Source: Dakarella massiliensis
GTDB taxonomy: Bacteria > Pseudomonadota > Gammaproteobacteria > Burkholderiales > Burkholderiaceae_F
Direction of reading: 5' to 3'
Assembly (NCBI RefSeq): GCF_001182045.1
Contig: NZ_CVTY01000006.1
Location: forward strand, 62,001 to 126,000
Length of the DNA stretch: 64,000 bases
The notes under the pieces are model-generated. The model saw only the letters and a list, made by a program, of their open reading frames with translations, did no database searches and was not told the DNA's origin. The translations under genes were made by a program, and so were the position numbers. Positions 18,881-26,869 of this stretch are shown in pieces (position 1 is the first letter of the stretch; each line of letters opens with the position of its first letter).

Positions 18881-19633
18881 CTATTTAATATCTTCTTTTT
18901 CGCCCGTAAAAAACGTTCCGTAGATCCGGTGAGAGAGCTCACCAGCTCCCGGGGTGGCGAGTGACCTCGGGGAAGGGAACGGCACCGCAAAAGATTCATC
19001 GATCACGCCGCCCCGAAGCCTCATGATGGTGCGGGAGAGCATCACGGCTTCGAGCACATCATGCGTGATCAGAAGCACCGTCATCCGGCGCTCGCGCTGC
19101 AGCGCCTGGAACTCCTGATAGAGCACGGTGCGGGTGAGCGCGTCGAGTGCCCCAAAGGCTTCATCGAGCAGCAGGATGTCGGGCGACTGCGCGATCGCGC
19201 GGGCGAACCCAGCCCGCTGCGCCATGCCGCCCGAAAGTTCCTTCGGGAAGGCGTCCGCGGCGTCACTGAGCCGCACAGCCTTGAGCGCCTCATCCGTCCG
19301 ACGCCATTTTTCCGCGTCCGGCAGCTCCCGCACCGCGAGCGACACGTTTTCCCGCACGGTCATCCAGGGGAAGAGCCGCGGCTCCTGAAAGACGACCGAG
19401 ATCCGGGGCGGGGTATCGGGTTTCCCGGGGTTCGTGAACCGGATAGAACCCGAGTCCGGCGTCTCGAGCCCCGCGATCATCCGAAGGAGCGTGGTCTTTC
19501 CGCAGCCGCTTTCACCGATCACAGCAGTGATTTCCCCCGCCGCCGCGGTAAACGTGAGACCATCCGCCGTTACGACGCGGCCCCGGTCCGACGCGAAGGC
19601 TTTGTTCACGTGATCCACTTCAATCGTCCACAT
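18881..19633 (-). CDS. ABC importer ATPase (NitT/TauT type)
   Basis: 250 residues with all nucleotide-binding motifs: Walker A GESGCGKTT near residue 38, Q-loop VVFQEPRLFPW near 80, signature LSGGMAQR near 130, Walker B ILLLDEAFGALD near 150 and the switch His in LLITHD near 185. The FQEPRLFPW and FGALD forms are typical of SsuB/TauB-like ATPases. It energises the adjacent permease. Its ATG overlaps the permease stop by one base (TGATG), implying translational coupling. Confidence 0.93.
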   Translation of the reverse strand: MWTIEVDHVNKAFASDRGRVVTADGLTFTAAAGEITAVIGESGCGKTTLLRMIAGLETPDSGSIRFTNPGKPDTPPRISVVFQEPRLFPWMTVRENVSLAVRELPDAEKWRRTDEALKAVRLSDAADAFPKELSGGMAQRAGFARAIAQSPDILLLDEAFGALDALTRTVLYQEFQALQRERRMTVLLITHDVLEAVMLSRTIMRLRGGVIDESFAVPFPSPRSLATPGAGELSHRIYGTFFTGEKEDIK

Positions 19634-20382
19634 CAGACGGCCCTCCCGACCCGGCGTCCCACCGCCTCAAACGCGGCATAAAGCACCCGGTCCGCGATCA
19701 CGCCCACCACGGCGATCGTGATGATGCCGACAAAGACGGTATCCGTCTTCGCGAACTCGGCGGAATCGCTGATCAGGAAACCGAGACCCGAACTCGCGGC
19801 GATGAGTTCGGCGGTGACAAGCGCCCGCCAGCTGTAGCCAAACCCGAGCCGGAGCCCCGTGAGAATCCCGGGGAGGGACGACGGAAGCGTGAGGTAGTGA
19901 AGGCGCTCGGACTTCGTGAATCGAAGGAGCTTCGCCGCTTCCTCTAACTTCGGATCTACCGCCTTCACGGCGGTCACGACATTCATGTAGATCGGGAAGA
20001 AGCTCGCGAGAAACACAATCGCGATCTTCGGCGCTTCATCGATCCCGAGCCAGAGGATCAGAAGCGGAATGAGGGAGAGCGGCGGGGTCACGCGGACCGC
20101 CTCGAGAAGCAGGTAGGAAACCCGCGTCGACACCCGGGACCGGGCGTTCAGGAGCCCGAGCGCGAGCCCGAGCGCTGCCGCGATCGCGAACCCTGCGAGC
20201 GACCGGAAGCCTGACGCGAGCGTGTGATACAGGAGGTCCCCCGAAACCGTGAGACTCACAAAGGAATCCCACACCGCGCCCGGTGTCGGAAGCAGAATCG
20301 CCGGCACCCGTCCCGTATAGGACAGTCCCGCCCAGAGGGCGAAGAGAATGAGGGGCAGCGCGAGATATTGGAGCCAGCGCAT
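19633..20382 (-). CDS. ABC importer permease (NitT/TauT type)
   Basis: 249 residues with six hydrophobic segments and the cytoplasmic coupling loop near residue 150 (EEAAKLLRFTKSERLHYLTLP), which for length reads EEAAKLL then LTLPSSLPGI. This is the EAA motif of BPD_transp_1 permeases of the SsuC/TauC type. It is the first gene of the minus-strand importer operon and overlaps the ATPase start by one base. It forms the inner-membrane channel for the substrate brought by the binding protein at 17869-18813. Confidence 0.9.
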   Translation of the reverse strand: MRWLQYLALPLILFALWAGLSYTGRVPAILLPTPGAVWDSFVSLTVSGDLLYHTLASGFRSLAGFAIAAALGLALGLLNARSRVSTRVSYLLLEAVRVTPPLSLIPLLILWLGIDEAPKIAIVFLASFFPIYMNVVTAVKAVDPKLEEAAKLLRFTKSERLHYLTLPSSLPGILTGLRLGFGYSWRALVTAELIAASSGLGFLISDSAEFAKTDTVFVGIITIAVVGVIADRVLYAAFEAVGRRVGRAV

Positions 20383-20480
20383 CAGTGTGGAAAATAGGAC
20401 TCAGGTTAGGACCGAACGCGATCCATTATAGGAGGCGCTTTTGTCTCTCCGCACCCGCCGTTCGGGGGAGTCTGGTCACC

Positions 20481-21236
20481 TTATGGCGCAAACGGTTCCT
20501 CATGCACGCCGCGGTTCATCCGGATCACGGCCTCGTGCGTCGGGTTCGGCCCGAGCCCCGCGAAGCGGCTGTAGAGCGAATCCCGTACGAGAGGTGCCCG
20601 TCCTGGAACCGCGCGGGCAAGCGCCGCCTTCATTTCATCCGCCTTCCAGTCGCAGCAGTAGGCCGGTGTCCCCGGCTGCTGACGCCAGGAGTCTTCAAGG
20701 AGCCCGTCATCCACCGGATCAAAGCCGGCTTCTGACACAAGCTTCATCGCCGTGCGTTTCGCGGTGTCGTTGTCGCCCGCCACCGCGGCGGCGAGACGAT
20801 TCGGGTCGCCCGGGAGCCGGCCGCGCGTCGCAAGCGTATCGGCGAGCACATTATTAAAGGCCTTGATCACCGGGTGATGGAGCGTTTCCGTTACCCAGAC
20901 ACTCTCCGGCATCCCCTCATCAATTTCCTCAATATGGGGGTCCCGAAGATCCGGGTAGTAATTGCCTGTATCAATCACCGGGACCGCGGCGGGGAGACTG
21001 GTGAAGAGATCCACAGGGAGCTTCGCGATCGCGGGCAGCGGGATCGCGAGAATCACGGCGTCGACATCGGCCGCAGCGCCAAAGACATCCGTCGGGATCG
21101 CCCCGATCGACGCGGCAAAGTCCTTCACCGCGTCCGCTCCGCGGGAATTCGCGACCCGCACCGTGTGGCCGGACGCCGCGAACTTCCTCGCGAGTGTCCC
21201 GCCGATATTTCCGATTCCGATGACGCCGATTTTCAT
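20481..21236 (-). CDS. F420-reductase-like NAD(P)-binding oxidoreductase
   Basis: 251 residues. The Rossmann motif is at the extreme N-terminus (GVIGIGNIGGTLARKF), followed by VRVANSRG, the phosphate-binding type associated with NADP, and by an AVILAIPL strand near residue 65. This pattern matches NADPH-dependent F420 reductase and related ProC-like proteins (PF03807). In a bacterium of this kind F420 itself is unlikely, so the substrate is probably another flavin, ferric or small-molecule acceptor (inference). It is monocistronic, 98 bases upstream-side of the ABC permease on the same strand. Confidence 0.7.
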   Translation of the reverse strand: MKIGVIGIGNIGGTLARKFAASGHTVRVANSRGADAVKDFAASIGAIPTDVFGAAADVDAVILAIPLPAIAKLPVDLFTSLPAAVPVIDTGNYYPDLRDPHIEEIDEGMPESVWVTETLHHPVIKAFNNVLADTLATRGRLPGDPNRLAAAVAGDNDTAKRTAMKLVSEAGFDPVDDGLLEDSWRQQPGTPAYCCDWKADEMKAALARAVPGRAPLVRDSLYSRFAGLGPNPTHEAVIRMNRGVHEEPFAP

Positions 21237-21401
21237 GATGACGTCTCCATCCTTTCTGTAGATCAGAATTCCATTGTGACCCTGATTGGGGAATTCCGTG
21301 AGCTAGGTATCTTTACTGATCAAAAAGCCCTTCCAAAGTCGTAGACCGCACTTATAATTCGCCGCACATTTAAATTAACGATAACAAGGGTTTTGCGTTA
21401 T

Positions 21402-21420
21402 ATCGGCGCAATTCCGATAC
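21402..21420. promoter_or_regulatory. Dyad, likely operator of the RelB/DinJ-like gene
   Basis: A perfect inverted repeat TATCGG-N7-CCGATA lies 15 bases before the start codon and about 50 bases after a TATAAT box (near 21350). Ribbon-helix-helix antitoxins of the RelB/DinJ family normally bind such dyads in their own promoters, so autoregulation is likely (inference). Confidence 0.45.
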
Positions 21421-21435
21421 ACGGAGTTTTTCACC

Positions 21436-21663
21436 ATGCCGAATCAGCCTGTCAATGTGACTTTCTGGCTCGACCCTAAGGTCAAAGCTGAAGCGGACGC
21501 GCTTTTTTCTGAAATGGGGCTGACCCTCAACACCGCGGTCAGCATGTTTGTGCGGCAGTCGATCCGGGACGGCAGTTTTCCGTTCCGTCCGACCGTGGCA
21601 CCGGCAAAAGACGCCGAAGCGGCGGTGACAGAAGCAAAAGCGGCTGCCCCGAAGAAGGCCTGA
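21436..21663 (+). CDS. RelB/DinJ-family ribbon-helix-helix protein
   Basis: 75 residues. The block VNVTFWLDPKVKAEADALF followed by MGLTLNTAVSMFVRQSIRDG matches the RelB/DinJ ribbon-helix-helix family: a DNA-binding beta strand and two helices. After residue 50 comes an Ala/Lys-rich tail with no recognisable toxin-binding segment. Members are usually the antitoxin of RelE/YafQ-type modules. No RelE-like toxin follows. The next gene, 69 bases on, encodes a Panacea-like protein instead, so the pair may be a non-standard toxin-antitoxin unit, or this is an orphan regulator. Confidence 0.75.
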   Translation: MPNQPVNVTFWLDPKVKAEADALFSEMGLTLNTAVSMFVRQSIRDGSFPFRPTVAPAKDAEAAVTEAKAAAPKKA

Positions 21664-21732
21664 CAGAAGCATTGCCACCGCGCTCTGAGAGAAAATAGAG
21701 CCACTCTCACTCTCTCTTCTCTCCTCCTCGCG

Positions 21733-22266
21733 ATGATTAATCCAGAAAAGGCTTTCCACGCCGCCGGATTCCTCCTATGGAAAGCGGGCGGTGAACTCGA
21801 CGCCGGCCGTGTCTCGCGCCTTCTCTATCAGGCGGAGCGGGCTTCGCTGCTGACTAACGGGATGCCGCTGACCGGCGACCGGTTAATGGCGTTCCCTGAA
21901 GGCCCAGGGCTTGAAACGATGTCCCGATGGCTCGAAGGCCGCGATTCATCCCTTGAGGATGCACTCCTCAGGCGGGACGGAGCTGTGATTTCTCTTCGCA
22001 ATAAAGCCGCGCCGGACCGGGATGGCACCGAATCCGTTTTTGATCTGCTTTCTGAAGCGGAAACCGAGATTCTGGAGCGCGTCCTGAAAGCCCCGGAGTC
22101 CAGGCTGCCGCCCGAATGGCGGAAGCCCGCTCGTCAGCCGGAACCTATTTCAGTCACGCGTCTCTTTCTCTCAAACGGCAGAACCGAGGCGGAAGCCGCT
22201 GCCGCTGAGTCGCAGCTGAAAGAAATGTCTGATCTCGACACGCTGCTTCGCCGGTACACGGTGTAA
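21733..22266 (+). CDS. Panacea (DUF4065)-like protein
   Basis: 177 residues. Residues about 8-60 carry the Panacea/SocA-like pattern: helical start, then VSRLLYQAERASLL, a GMPLTGDRLMAF block and PEGPGLETM. This matches the R-L-L-Y-x-A-x-R ... G-x-P-x-x-x-D ... GP pattern of the domain. The C-terminal half is acidic and helical with no recognised fold. Panacea proteins are antitoxins or partner-binding proteins in varied toxin-antitoxin modules (family knowledge). Here the upstream partner is a RelB/DinJ-like protein. The gene ends at a bidirectional terminator. Confidence 0.6.
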   Translation: MINPEKAFHAAGFLLWKAGGELDAGRVSRLLYQAERASLLTNGMPLTGDRLMAFPEGPGLETMSRWLEGRDSSLEDALLRRDGAVISLRNKAAPDRDGTESVFDLLSEAETEILERVLKAPESRLPPEWRKPARQPEPISVTRLFLSNGRTEAEAAAAESQLKEMSDLDTLLRRYTV

Positions 22267-22273
22267 GAGAACG

Positions 22274-22312
22274 AAAGAGGGACGCCCCGTTTTATCCAGA
22301 AGCGTCCCCTTT
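22274..22312. terminator. Bidirectional terminator between convergent genes
   Basis: Stem GAGGGACGC/GCGTCCCC with A-rich and T-rich flanks on both sides, located between the Panacea-like gene (plus) and the radical SAM gene (minus). It can serve both. Confidence 0.7.
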
Positions 22313-22337
22313 CCTCACTGCCTAGTTGTTCCGGCTG

Positions 22338-23222
22338 TCAGACTGACCGCATGTAGTGACGGCGGCGGCTCATCGCTTTTTCCGCGTCGTCCGAGAAATT
22401 CGCAAGGAACTTATCGAGCTCGTTTAGGATCAGCGGTTTTTCAGTCGGCAGATCCACCGTGAAGTTCACGCTGCTCGCGGCGTTCTCTGAATTCACGGTG
22501 ATCGGGATATTGACGTCCGCGATCAGCTCCCGCATTTCCTTAATGCGCTCTTTCTCGGTCGCCTCCTTGAACTTCCCCTCCATCATGTCGCGGTAGAGCG
22601 GCGTCCCAGGAAGCACGGAAACCGTGGTGAGGTACATGTAGTACGGGTGGATCTGATTGATGATTGCAGCGCTCTTCTTCGCGCTCGCTTCAAGCTTCCC
22701 CGCGCCGGCGAGACCGCCGAGGTAAATCATGCGGTAGTCAAGCCCCGCTTCATCGAGTTTCCGGCAGGCCTCGATGATTTCATCCGACTTATATCCCTTA
22801 TCGACCGCTTCGAGCACCTCATCATCCCCGCTCTCGATTCCGATCACGAGGTCATCAAGGCCGCTTGCCTTGATCCGCCGGATATCGTCCACGGTTTTGT
22901 TTCTGAAATCCGTGATGATCGCGTAGGTGGAGAGTCGGGCTTCCGGGTAGTAGCGCTTAATGAGTTCCCACACCCGGATCTGCTTTTCCGTTGACATCAC
23001 AAACGGGTTCCCGCCGTTTGCCCAGATCTTCCGGACGGTCGGGAGATACTGTTTCGCCTCTTGCAGGTCCGACTCGATATCCTCAAGTTTCGCCATCCGG
23101 AAGGGGACGCCCTCGTAGAAATTACAGAACCGGCAGCTGTTATGCGTGCAGCCCACCGTCACCTCAATAAAGAGACTGTCCGCGTCAGTCTGCGGTCTCA
23201 CAATCGGTCCGCTGAAATGCAT
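22338..23222 (-). CDS. Radical SAM protein (Elp3/MiaB-like core)
   Basis: 294 residues. The [4Fe-4S]-binding motif CTHNSCRFC (C-x5-C-x2-C counted from the first Cys, with C-x3-C-x2-C implied by the family and one extra residue here) lies near residue 30, followed by WANGGNPFVMS, an IGIESGDDEVL block near 125 and a YLGGLAGAGK block near 165. These are the usual beta-strand motifs of a radical SAM TIM barrel of the Elp3/MiaB type. No extra cluster motif is visible. The gene follows an ArsR regulator on the same strand but has its own promoter region with a near-perfect copy of the ArsR operator. The reaction is unknown; modification linked to the ArsR signal is inferred. Confidence 0.75.
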   Translation of the reverse strand: MHFSGPIVRPQTDADSLFIEVTVGCTHNSCRFCNFYEGVPFRMAKLEDIESDLQEAKQYLPTVRKIWANGGNPFVMSTEKQIRVWELIKRYYPEARLSTYAIITDFRNKTVDDIRRIKASGLDDLVIGIESGDDEVLEAVDKGYKSDEIIEACRKLDEAGLDYRMIYLGGLAGAGKLEASAKKSAAIINQIHPYYMYLTTVSVLPGTPLYRDMMEGKFKEATEKERIKEMRELIADVNIPITVNSENAASSVNFTVDLPTEKPLILNELDKFLANFSDDAEKAMSRRRHYMRSV

Positions 23223-23253
23223 TTGGTATTTGCCTCTGTTGTTATTAAATAGA

Positions 23254-23275
23254 TATATCGATAAATATCGATATA
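23254..23275. promoter_or_regulatory. Predicted ArsR operator upstream of the radical SAM gene
   Basis: A perfect dyad TATATCGATA-AA-TATCGATATA lies 31 bases before the radical SAM start codon. A 22-base site with the same ends (TATATC...TATCGATATG) lies in the arsR promoter exactly 400 bases away. The matched pair predicts that the ArsR protein controls both genes. Confidence 0.65.
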
Positions 23276-23291
23276 AAAGTAGCTTAAAAAA

Positions 23292-23313
23292 GGCCGGAAG
23301 CTTCGCTCCAGCC
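23292..23313 (-). terminator. Terminator between arsR and the radical SAM gene
   Basis: On the minus strand an imperfect stem GGCTGGAGC/GCTTCCGGCC is followed by TTTTTT. It would separate arsR transcription from the radical SAM gene, in keeping with the separate operator just downstream. Confidence 0.65.
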
Positions 23314-23329
23314 TCTCTTTGTCCGGGGA

Positions 23330-23644
23330 TCAGATCCGGGTCGCGATGTAGTCCGCGAGTTTCCGGATGTTTTCCTCATTCCGCCGGTAGTACGTCCACT
23401 TCCCGTAGCGGCGCGATTCAAGCAATCCCGCCCGCTGCAGCATGTCGAGATAATGCGACACGGTGGACTGCGAAATCGCCGCTTTGTCGCAGATCGCCCC
23501 GACGCAGACGCTGTGATCAAAGGAGTCACCCTCAGGAATATGAATCCCCTGGGGCGGAAAATACTTTTCCGGCTCCTTCAGCCACATGAGAATCGCGAGC
23601 CTCGTGTCGTTCGCGAGCGCTTTGAAAATATCGACGGTATCCAT
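23330..23644 (-). CDS. ArsR-family transcriptional repressor
   Basis: 104 residues from ATG 23644. A winged HTH of the ArsR type is clear: FKALANDTRLAILMWL at the N-terminus, then KAAISQSTVSHYLDMLQRAG as recognition helix and RYGKWTYYRR as wing. Between helices two and three is an unusual loop with a single Cys (HSVCVGAICDK gives two Cys six residues apart), so a metal or thiol sensor role is possible, but no classical ELCVC motif is present. The upstream ATG at 23653 overlaps a consensus -10 box, so the later ATG was chosen. The mRNA would then be nearly leaderless. The partner gene is the radical SAM protein downstream. Confidence 0.85.
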   Translation of the reverse strand: MDTVDIFKALANDTRLAILMWLKEPEKYFPPQGIHIPEGDSFDHSVCVGAICDKAAISQSTVSHYLDMLQRAGLLESRRYGKWTYYRRNEENIRKLADYIATRI

Positions 23645-23679
23645 GGCGAACATTATATCTACGTTTATCGATATGTCAA
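23645..23679 (-). promoter_or_regulatory. arsR promoter with embedded operator; leaderless start
   Basis: On the minus strand TTGACA (23679-23674), a 16-base spacer and TATAAT (23657-23652) form a consensus sigma-70 promoter. The usual start point seven or so bases later falls on the ATG at 23644. The 22-base operator-like site (23654-23675) fills the spacer, so repressor binding would block the polymerase. Confidence 0.65.
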
Positions 23680-23844
23680 TTAAATGAAAATGAACAACTT
23701 TGAAGAAATTTGTCTAAGTTGTTTAAAGGATTGACGAAAAATAGTGAATGTGATGAGATTACGGAATGGGGTTCGTCTGACACGGAAACTCTCCGATCCT
23801 GCCGCGCGAAGCCCTAATTTACTGACGGAACGGCAACAACACTT

Positions 23845-24168
23845 ATGGCAAAAAGCACAGAAAGACCGTTTTCGAGCCTTCACCGGGGGCAGGGGTGTCT
23901 CGCGTCCGCCTCTGTACTCTCGGGGAAATCCAAGATTATTTTCTGCTTCCGCGAGGCTCCCGCCGGATCCTGGGACTCCGGATGGCGGTTCTCCTCAGCT
24001 GGGACCGCGCCGGACGACTTCTGGGGCGTAGAGGAGTTTGAAGCGTGTCTCCTCGACCTCGTTTTCAAAAAGGACCCGCGGGTCGCGGCGATCGCGTTCG
24101 CCCCGCCCTGCTCCACGTTTAAGCGCAACCCCGAAGGGTGGTTTGAACGGATGATCGTGAACCGCTGA
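23845..24168 (+). CDS. Hypothetical protein, weakly DUF2185/Imm33-like
   Basis: 107 residues with no signal peptide or membrane segment. A central block DSGWRFSSAG resembles the GWRFF-type motif of the DUF2185 (Imm33) family, proposed immunity or suppressor proteins. The rest (EACLLDLVFKKDPRVAAIAF) is not diagnostic. The gene stands alone between the ArsR promoter and a strong terminator. The start is not backed by a strong ribosome site. I am unsure of the family. Confidence 0.5.
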   Translation: MAKSTERPFSSLHRGQGCLASASVLSGKSKIIFCFREAPAGSWDSGWRFSSAGTAPDDFWGVEEFEACLLDLVFKKDPRVAAIAFAPPCSTFKRNPEGWFERMIVNR

Positions 24169-24195
24169 GAAAAAAGCATTCTCTTAAAAAACCAT

Positions 24196-24224
24196 CGCCG
24201 CCGGAGGGTGAACCTCGGGCGGCG
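24196..24224 (+). terminator. Terminator after the 23845 gene
   Basis: Stem CGCCGCC/GGCGGCG flanked by ACC/GGT pairing, followed by TTTTTG on the plus strand, 27 bases past the stop. Confidence 0.8.
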
Positions 24225-24264
24225 GTTTTTGTTTCCGCGGGCGGGGGAAGCATCCCCCTGATCT

Positions 24265-25467
24265 TTACTTCCCTTCCCAGAGGAATTCCTGCGGCGCGGG
24301 GTGGCTCGAGAACCGCGTAGGCGAAAGCGTCGCCGCGTACGCGCCGGCGTTTGTGACCGCGACGAGGTCACCGACCTCTAGCGTCGGGAGCGTAATCCCT
24401 TCCGCGATCACGTCAACCGCCGTGCAGAGGTTTCCCGCGACCGTCACGGTTTCAGTGGTTCCCGCGGGGTGAGCGGGGAGCACCTCAATCCGGAATTCGT
24501 TCTTTGTGGTGTAGAAGGGCTCAAGCCCCGAGGCAGCGCCGTTCGCCGCAATCCGCTCCGCCATCGCGGCGAATCCCGGGCGGATGAAGCCATTCAGGCC
24601 GCTTGTGACCACGAGGTACGTGACACCGCGGGACGTTTTCTTGTCGACGACTCGCGCGTAATACGTCCCCGCGCGGCAGGTGGGAAAGCGCCCGGTTTCG
24701 ATATAGAGGGCGGCTTTAAGTGTCTCGCGGTTTTTCGCGGCGATCCCGGCAAAGGATTTCGAGAGAACCGTGAGATCCACCGGCTTCTCCGCGTCGTCGT
24801 TATAGACCGTTCCGATGCCGCTTCCGAAGTTCACGAATTCGACCGTGATCCCGTAGTCCTTCGCGATCCGTTCCGCGAGATCAAAGCACTTCCGGTGGTA
24901 GTCCGCGATCAGTTCGGCGTCGAGCATCTGAGACTTCAGGTGAACGTGAATCCCCGTCATTTCCACGCTCTTCAGATTCCGGACGATCTGGAAGAGCCGC
25001 GGGAGCTGCTCCTCATCGATCCCGAATTTGGAGGGAGCCGGGGCCGCTCCCCCAATCCCAAACGCCGGATTCACGCGGATCCCGATTTTCTGGCGGACAC
25101 CCGCCTTATCCGCGATCGCCGCGATCCGGCCGACCTCCCCGATGCTGTCCGCGATAAAGACGCAGAACCCGAGAGACGACCGGATATCGAAGTCTGTCTT
25201 CCCCGGAGCGGAGTAGAAGATCCGATCGAGCGGCACGCCGGCTCGGATCGATTTCTGCACTTCGTCAGACGACGCCGCGTCGCTTCCGAATCCCTCCCCC
25301 GCGATCGTCCGGACCACCGGGTCAAAGGGATTCGCTTTTACGGAGTAAAGAAACTGGACATCCGGGAGCGCGGCTTTGAGAAGCCCGCAGCGGCGGACAA
25401 TTTCCTCTTTCTCATAAATGAAGCACGGGGCTTCGCGTCGGGCAAGGTCTTCTTTCGTGTCAGTCAT
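24265..25467 (-). CDS. Fold-III PLP decarboxylase, diaminopimelate decarboxylase-like
   Basis: 400 residues. The PLP lysine is in FLYSVKANPFDP near residue 45; GSDAASSDEV near 75, VNFGSGIGT near 210, ETGRF near 260 and the C-terminal GNLCTAVDVIAEG and NAGAYAATLS blocks complete the alanine-racemase-barrel plus Greek-key layout of LysA and ornithine decarboxylase. Specificity positions differ from true LysA: GNLCTA replaces the usual GPLCES block, HLKSQ replaces the HIGSG block and ETGR replaces EPGR. It is therefore likely to act on another amino acid or carrier-bound substrate. It stands alone, divergent from the M20 peptidase. Confidence 0.75.
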   Translation of the reverse strand: MTDTKEDLARREAPCFIYEKEEIVRRCGLLKAALPDVQFLYSVKANPFDPVVRTIAGEGFGSDAASSDEVQKSIRAGVPLDRIFYSAPGKTDFDIRSSLGFCVFIADSIGEVGRIAAIADKAGVRQKIGIRVNPAFGIGGAAPAPSKFGIDEEQLPRLFQIVRNLKSVEMTGIHVHLKSQMLDAELIADYHRKCFDLAERIAKDYGITVEFVNFGSGIGTVYNDDAEKPVDLTVLSKSFAGIAAKNRETLKAALYIETGRFPTCRAGTYYARVVDKKTSRGVTYLVVTSGLNGFIRPGFAAMAERIAANGAASGLEPFYTTKNEFRIEVLPAHPAGTTETVTVAGNLCTAVDVIAEGITLPTLEVGDLVAVTNAGAYAATLSPTRFSSHPAPQEFLWEGK

Positions 25468-25693
25468 CGAGTGGTTCTCCCGGTTCGGTGAAGAGTTGAA
25501 ATTCTTGAGTTTTATCGTGTTGTACTGCGTGTCGGTTGTTGGAATCCAACCGTCCTATCAGTATACCGTGAGAAACGATCTGTCCAAACCGGCGGGGGTA
25601 CCAAACTTCTGACTTTCCCCATCCGAATGCCACAGACTGTTCTTTCCCGGCTATAACTCCTTATCGGCTGTATTCATCAGAAAGGAACCGCGT

Positions 25694-26809
25694 ATGGCGC
25701 TCGTCGAGGATTACATCAGGGATCTCAAGGAAATCACGTCGTTTGACTCCGGAAGCCGGAATACGGAAGGGGTCGCGAGAGCGGCCTCGATCATGAAGCG
25801 GCACTACGACTCGATCGGGTTCGCGACAAAATTTGTCGACCTCGGGTCGGCTGTCGGTCCCGGACTCTTCGCGACGAATAAACCGGACGCGGATCACTAC
25901 GACATCCTCTTAAACGCGCACCTCGACACCGTGTTCCCGGACGGGACCGCGGCGAAGCGCCCCTTCCGGATTGAGGGAGACCGGATTTACGCTCCCGGCT
26001 GCATGGACTGCAAGGGAGGGGTTGTCGCGTTCTTCTACGCCCTGAAGACGCTGCCATCTGACGTGACGAACCGCCTCTCGATCGCGGTCGCCTGCAACCC
26101 GGATGAGGAGTCAGGGTCCGTTTATTCGCACGAGTGGCTTTCCAGTCTCGCCGCGCAGTGCGACCGGGCGCTTGTCGGTGAGCCAGGCCGCCCGGATGAC
26201 TCCCTCATCCAGTCCCGGAAGGGAATCCGGGGGTACGTCGTGAAGTTCCACGGCAAAGCTTCTCACGCCGGGAACCACCCGGAGGAAGGGCGAGACGCGA
26301 ATATCGCGCTCATGAAATTCACGCTGGAAGCGTACAAACTGAATGACCTCGCGCACGGAGTCTCTGTCTCCCCCACCGTCATGCAGGGTGGCTCGATTCG
26401 GAACGCGATTTCGGATGCCTCTGAGATCTATCTCGACACCCGGTTCCTGAGGGATCCCCAGATTGAGAAGCTGGACCGTGAACTCCGGGAACTCGTGTCT
26501 CGCACGTGGGTGGATGGGGTCACCGCTGAACTCACGATTGATCACGGGCGTCCGGCGATGCCGAAAACGGAAAAAACCGAAGAACTGATCCGTCTCGTGA
26601 ACCAGGCCGCAAAAATGGCGGGGTTTGACGCCAAGTGGGTAGACGCCGGCGGCGGGTCAGACGCCGCCTATATGGCGGCTGCCGGGATTCCGGCGGTGGA
26701 TGGCTGCGGCCCTGCTGGCGACGGCGCTCATTCCCCGAACGAATACCTCCGGATCGACACGATTGAGGAACGGATCTCGATGATCCGGAATGTTCTCACG
26801 CTTCTCTAG
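25694..26809 (+). CDS. M20-family metallopeptidase (carboxypeptidase G2-like)
   Basis: 371 residues. The metal-binding pattern is complete: LLNAHLDTVFPDG (first His/Asp), PGCMDCKGGVVAF (bridging Asp, with Cys where Met is common), ACNPDEESGS (catalytic Glu and metal Glu), and GGGSDAAYMAAAG with a late His in GAHSPNEY. A lid domain lies between about 175 and 290. The length and motifs match CPG2/ArgE/DapE-like aminoacylases or carboxypeptidases. The ATG follows AAAGGAA. The substrate is unknown; amino-acid salvage in the cytoplasm is likely. Confidence 0.85.
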   Translation: MALVEDYIRDLKEITSFDSGSRNTEGVARAASIMKRHYDSIGFATKFVDLGSAVGPGLFATNKPDADHYDILLNAHLDTVFPDGTAAKRPFRIEGDRIYAPGCMDCKGGVVAFFYALKTLPSDVTNRLSIAVACNPDEESGSVYSHEWLSSLAAQCDRALVGEPGRPDDSLIQSRKGIRGYVVKFHGKASHAGNHPEEGRDANIALMKFTLEAYKLNDLAHGVSVSPTVMQGGSIRNAISDASEIYLDTRFLRDPQIEKLDRELRELVSRTWVDGVTAELTIDHGRPAMPKTEKTEELIRLVNQAAKMAGFDAKWVDAGGGSDAAYMAAAGIPAVDGCGPAGDGAHSPNEYLRIDTIEERISMIRNVLTLL

Positions 26810-26869
26810 CTAGAATGGCGGGGCGGCTGGCTTTTGGTCGCGGTTTAATCACTCAATGGGAGGCGCGGC

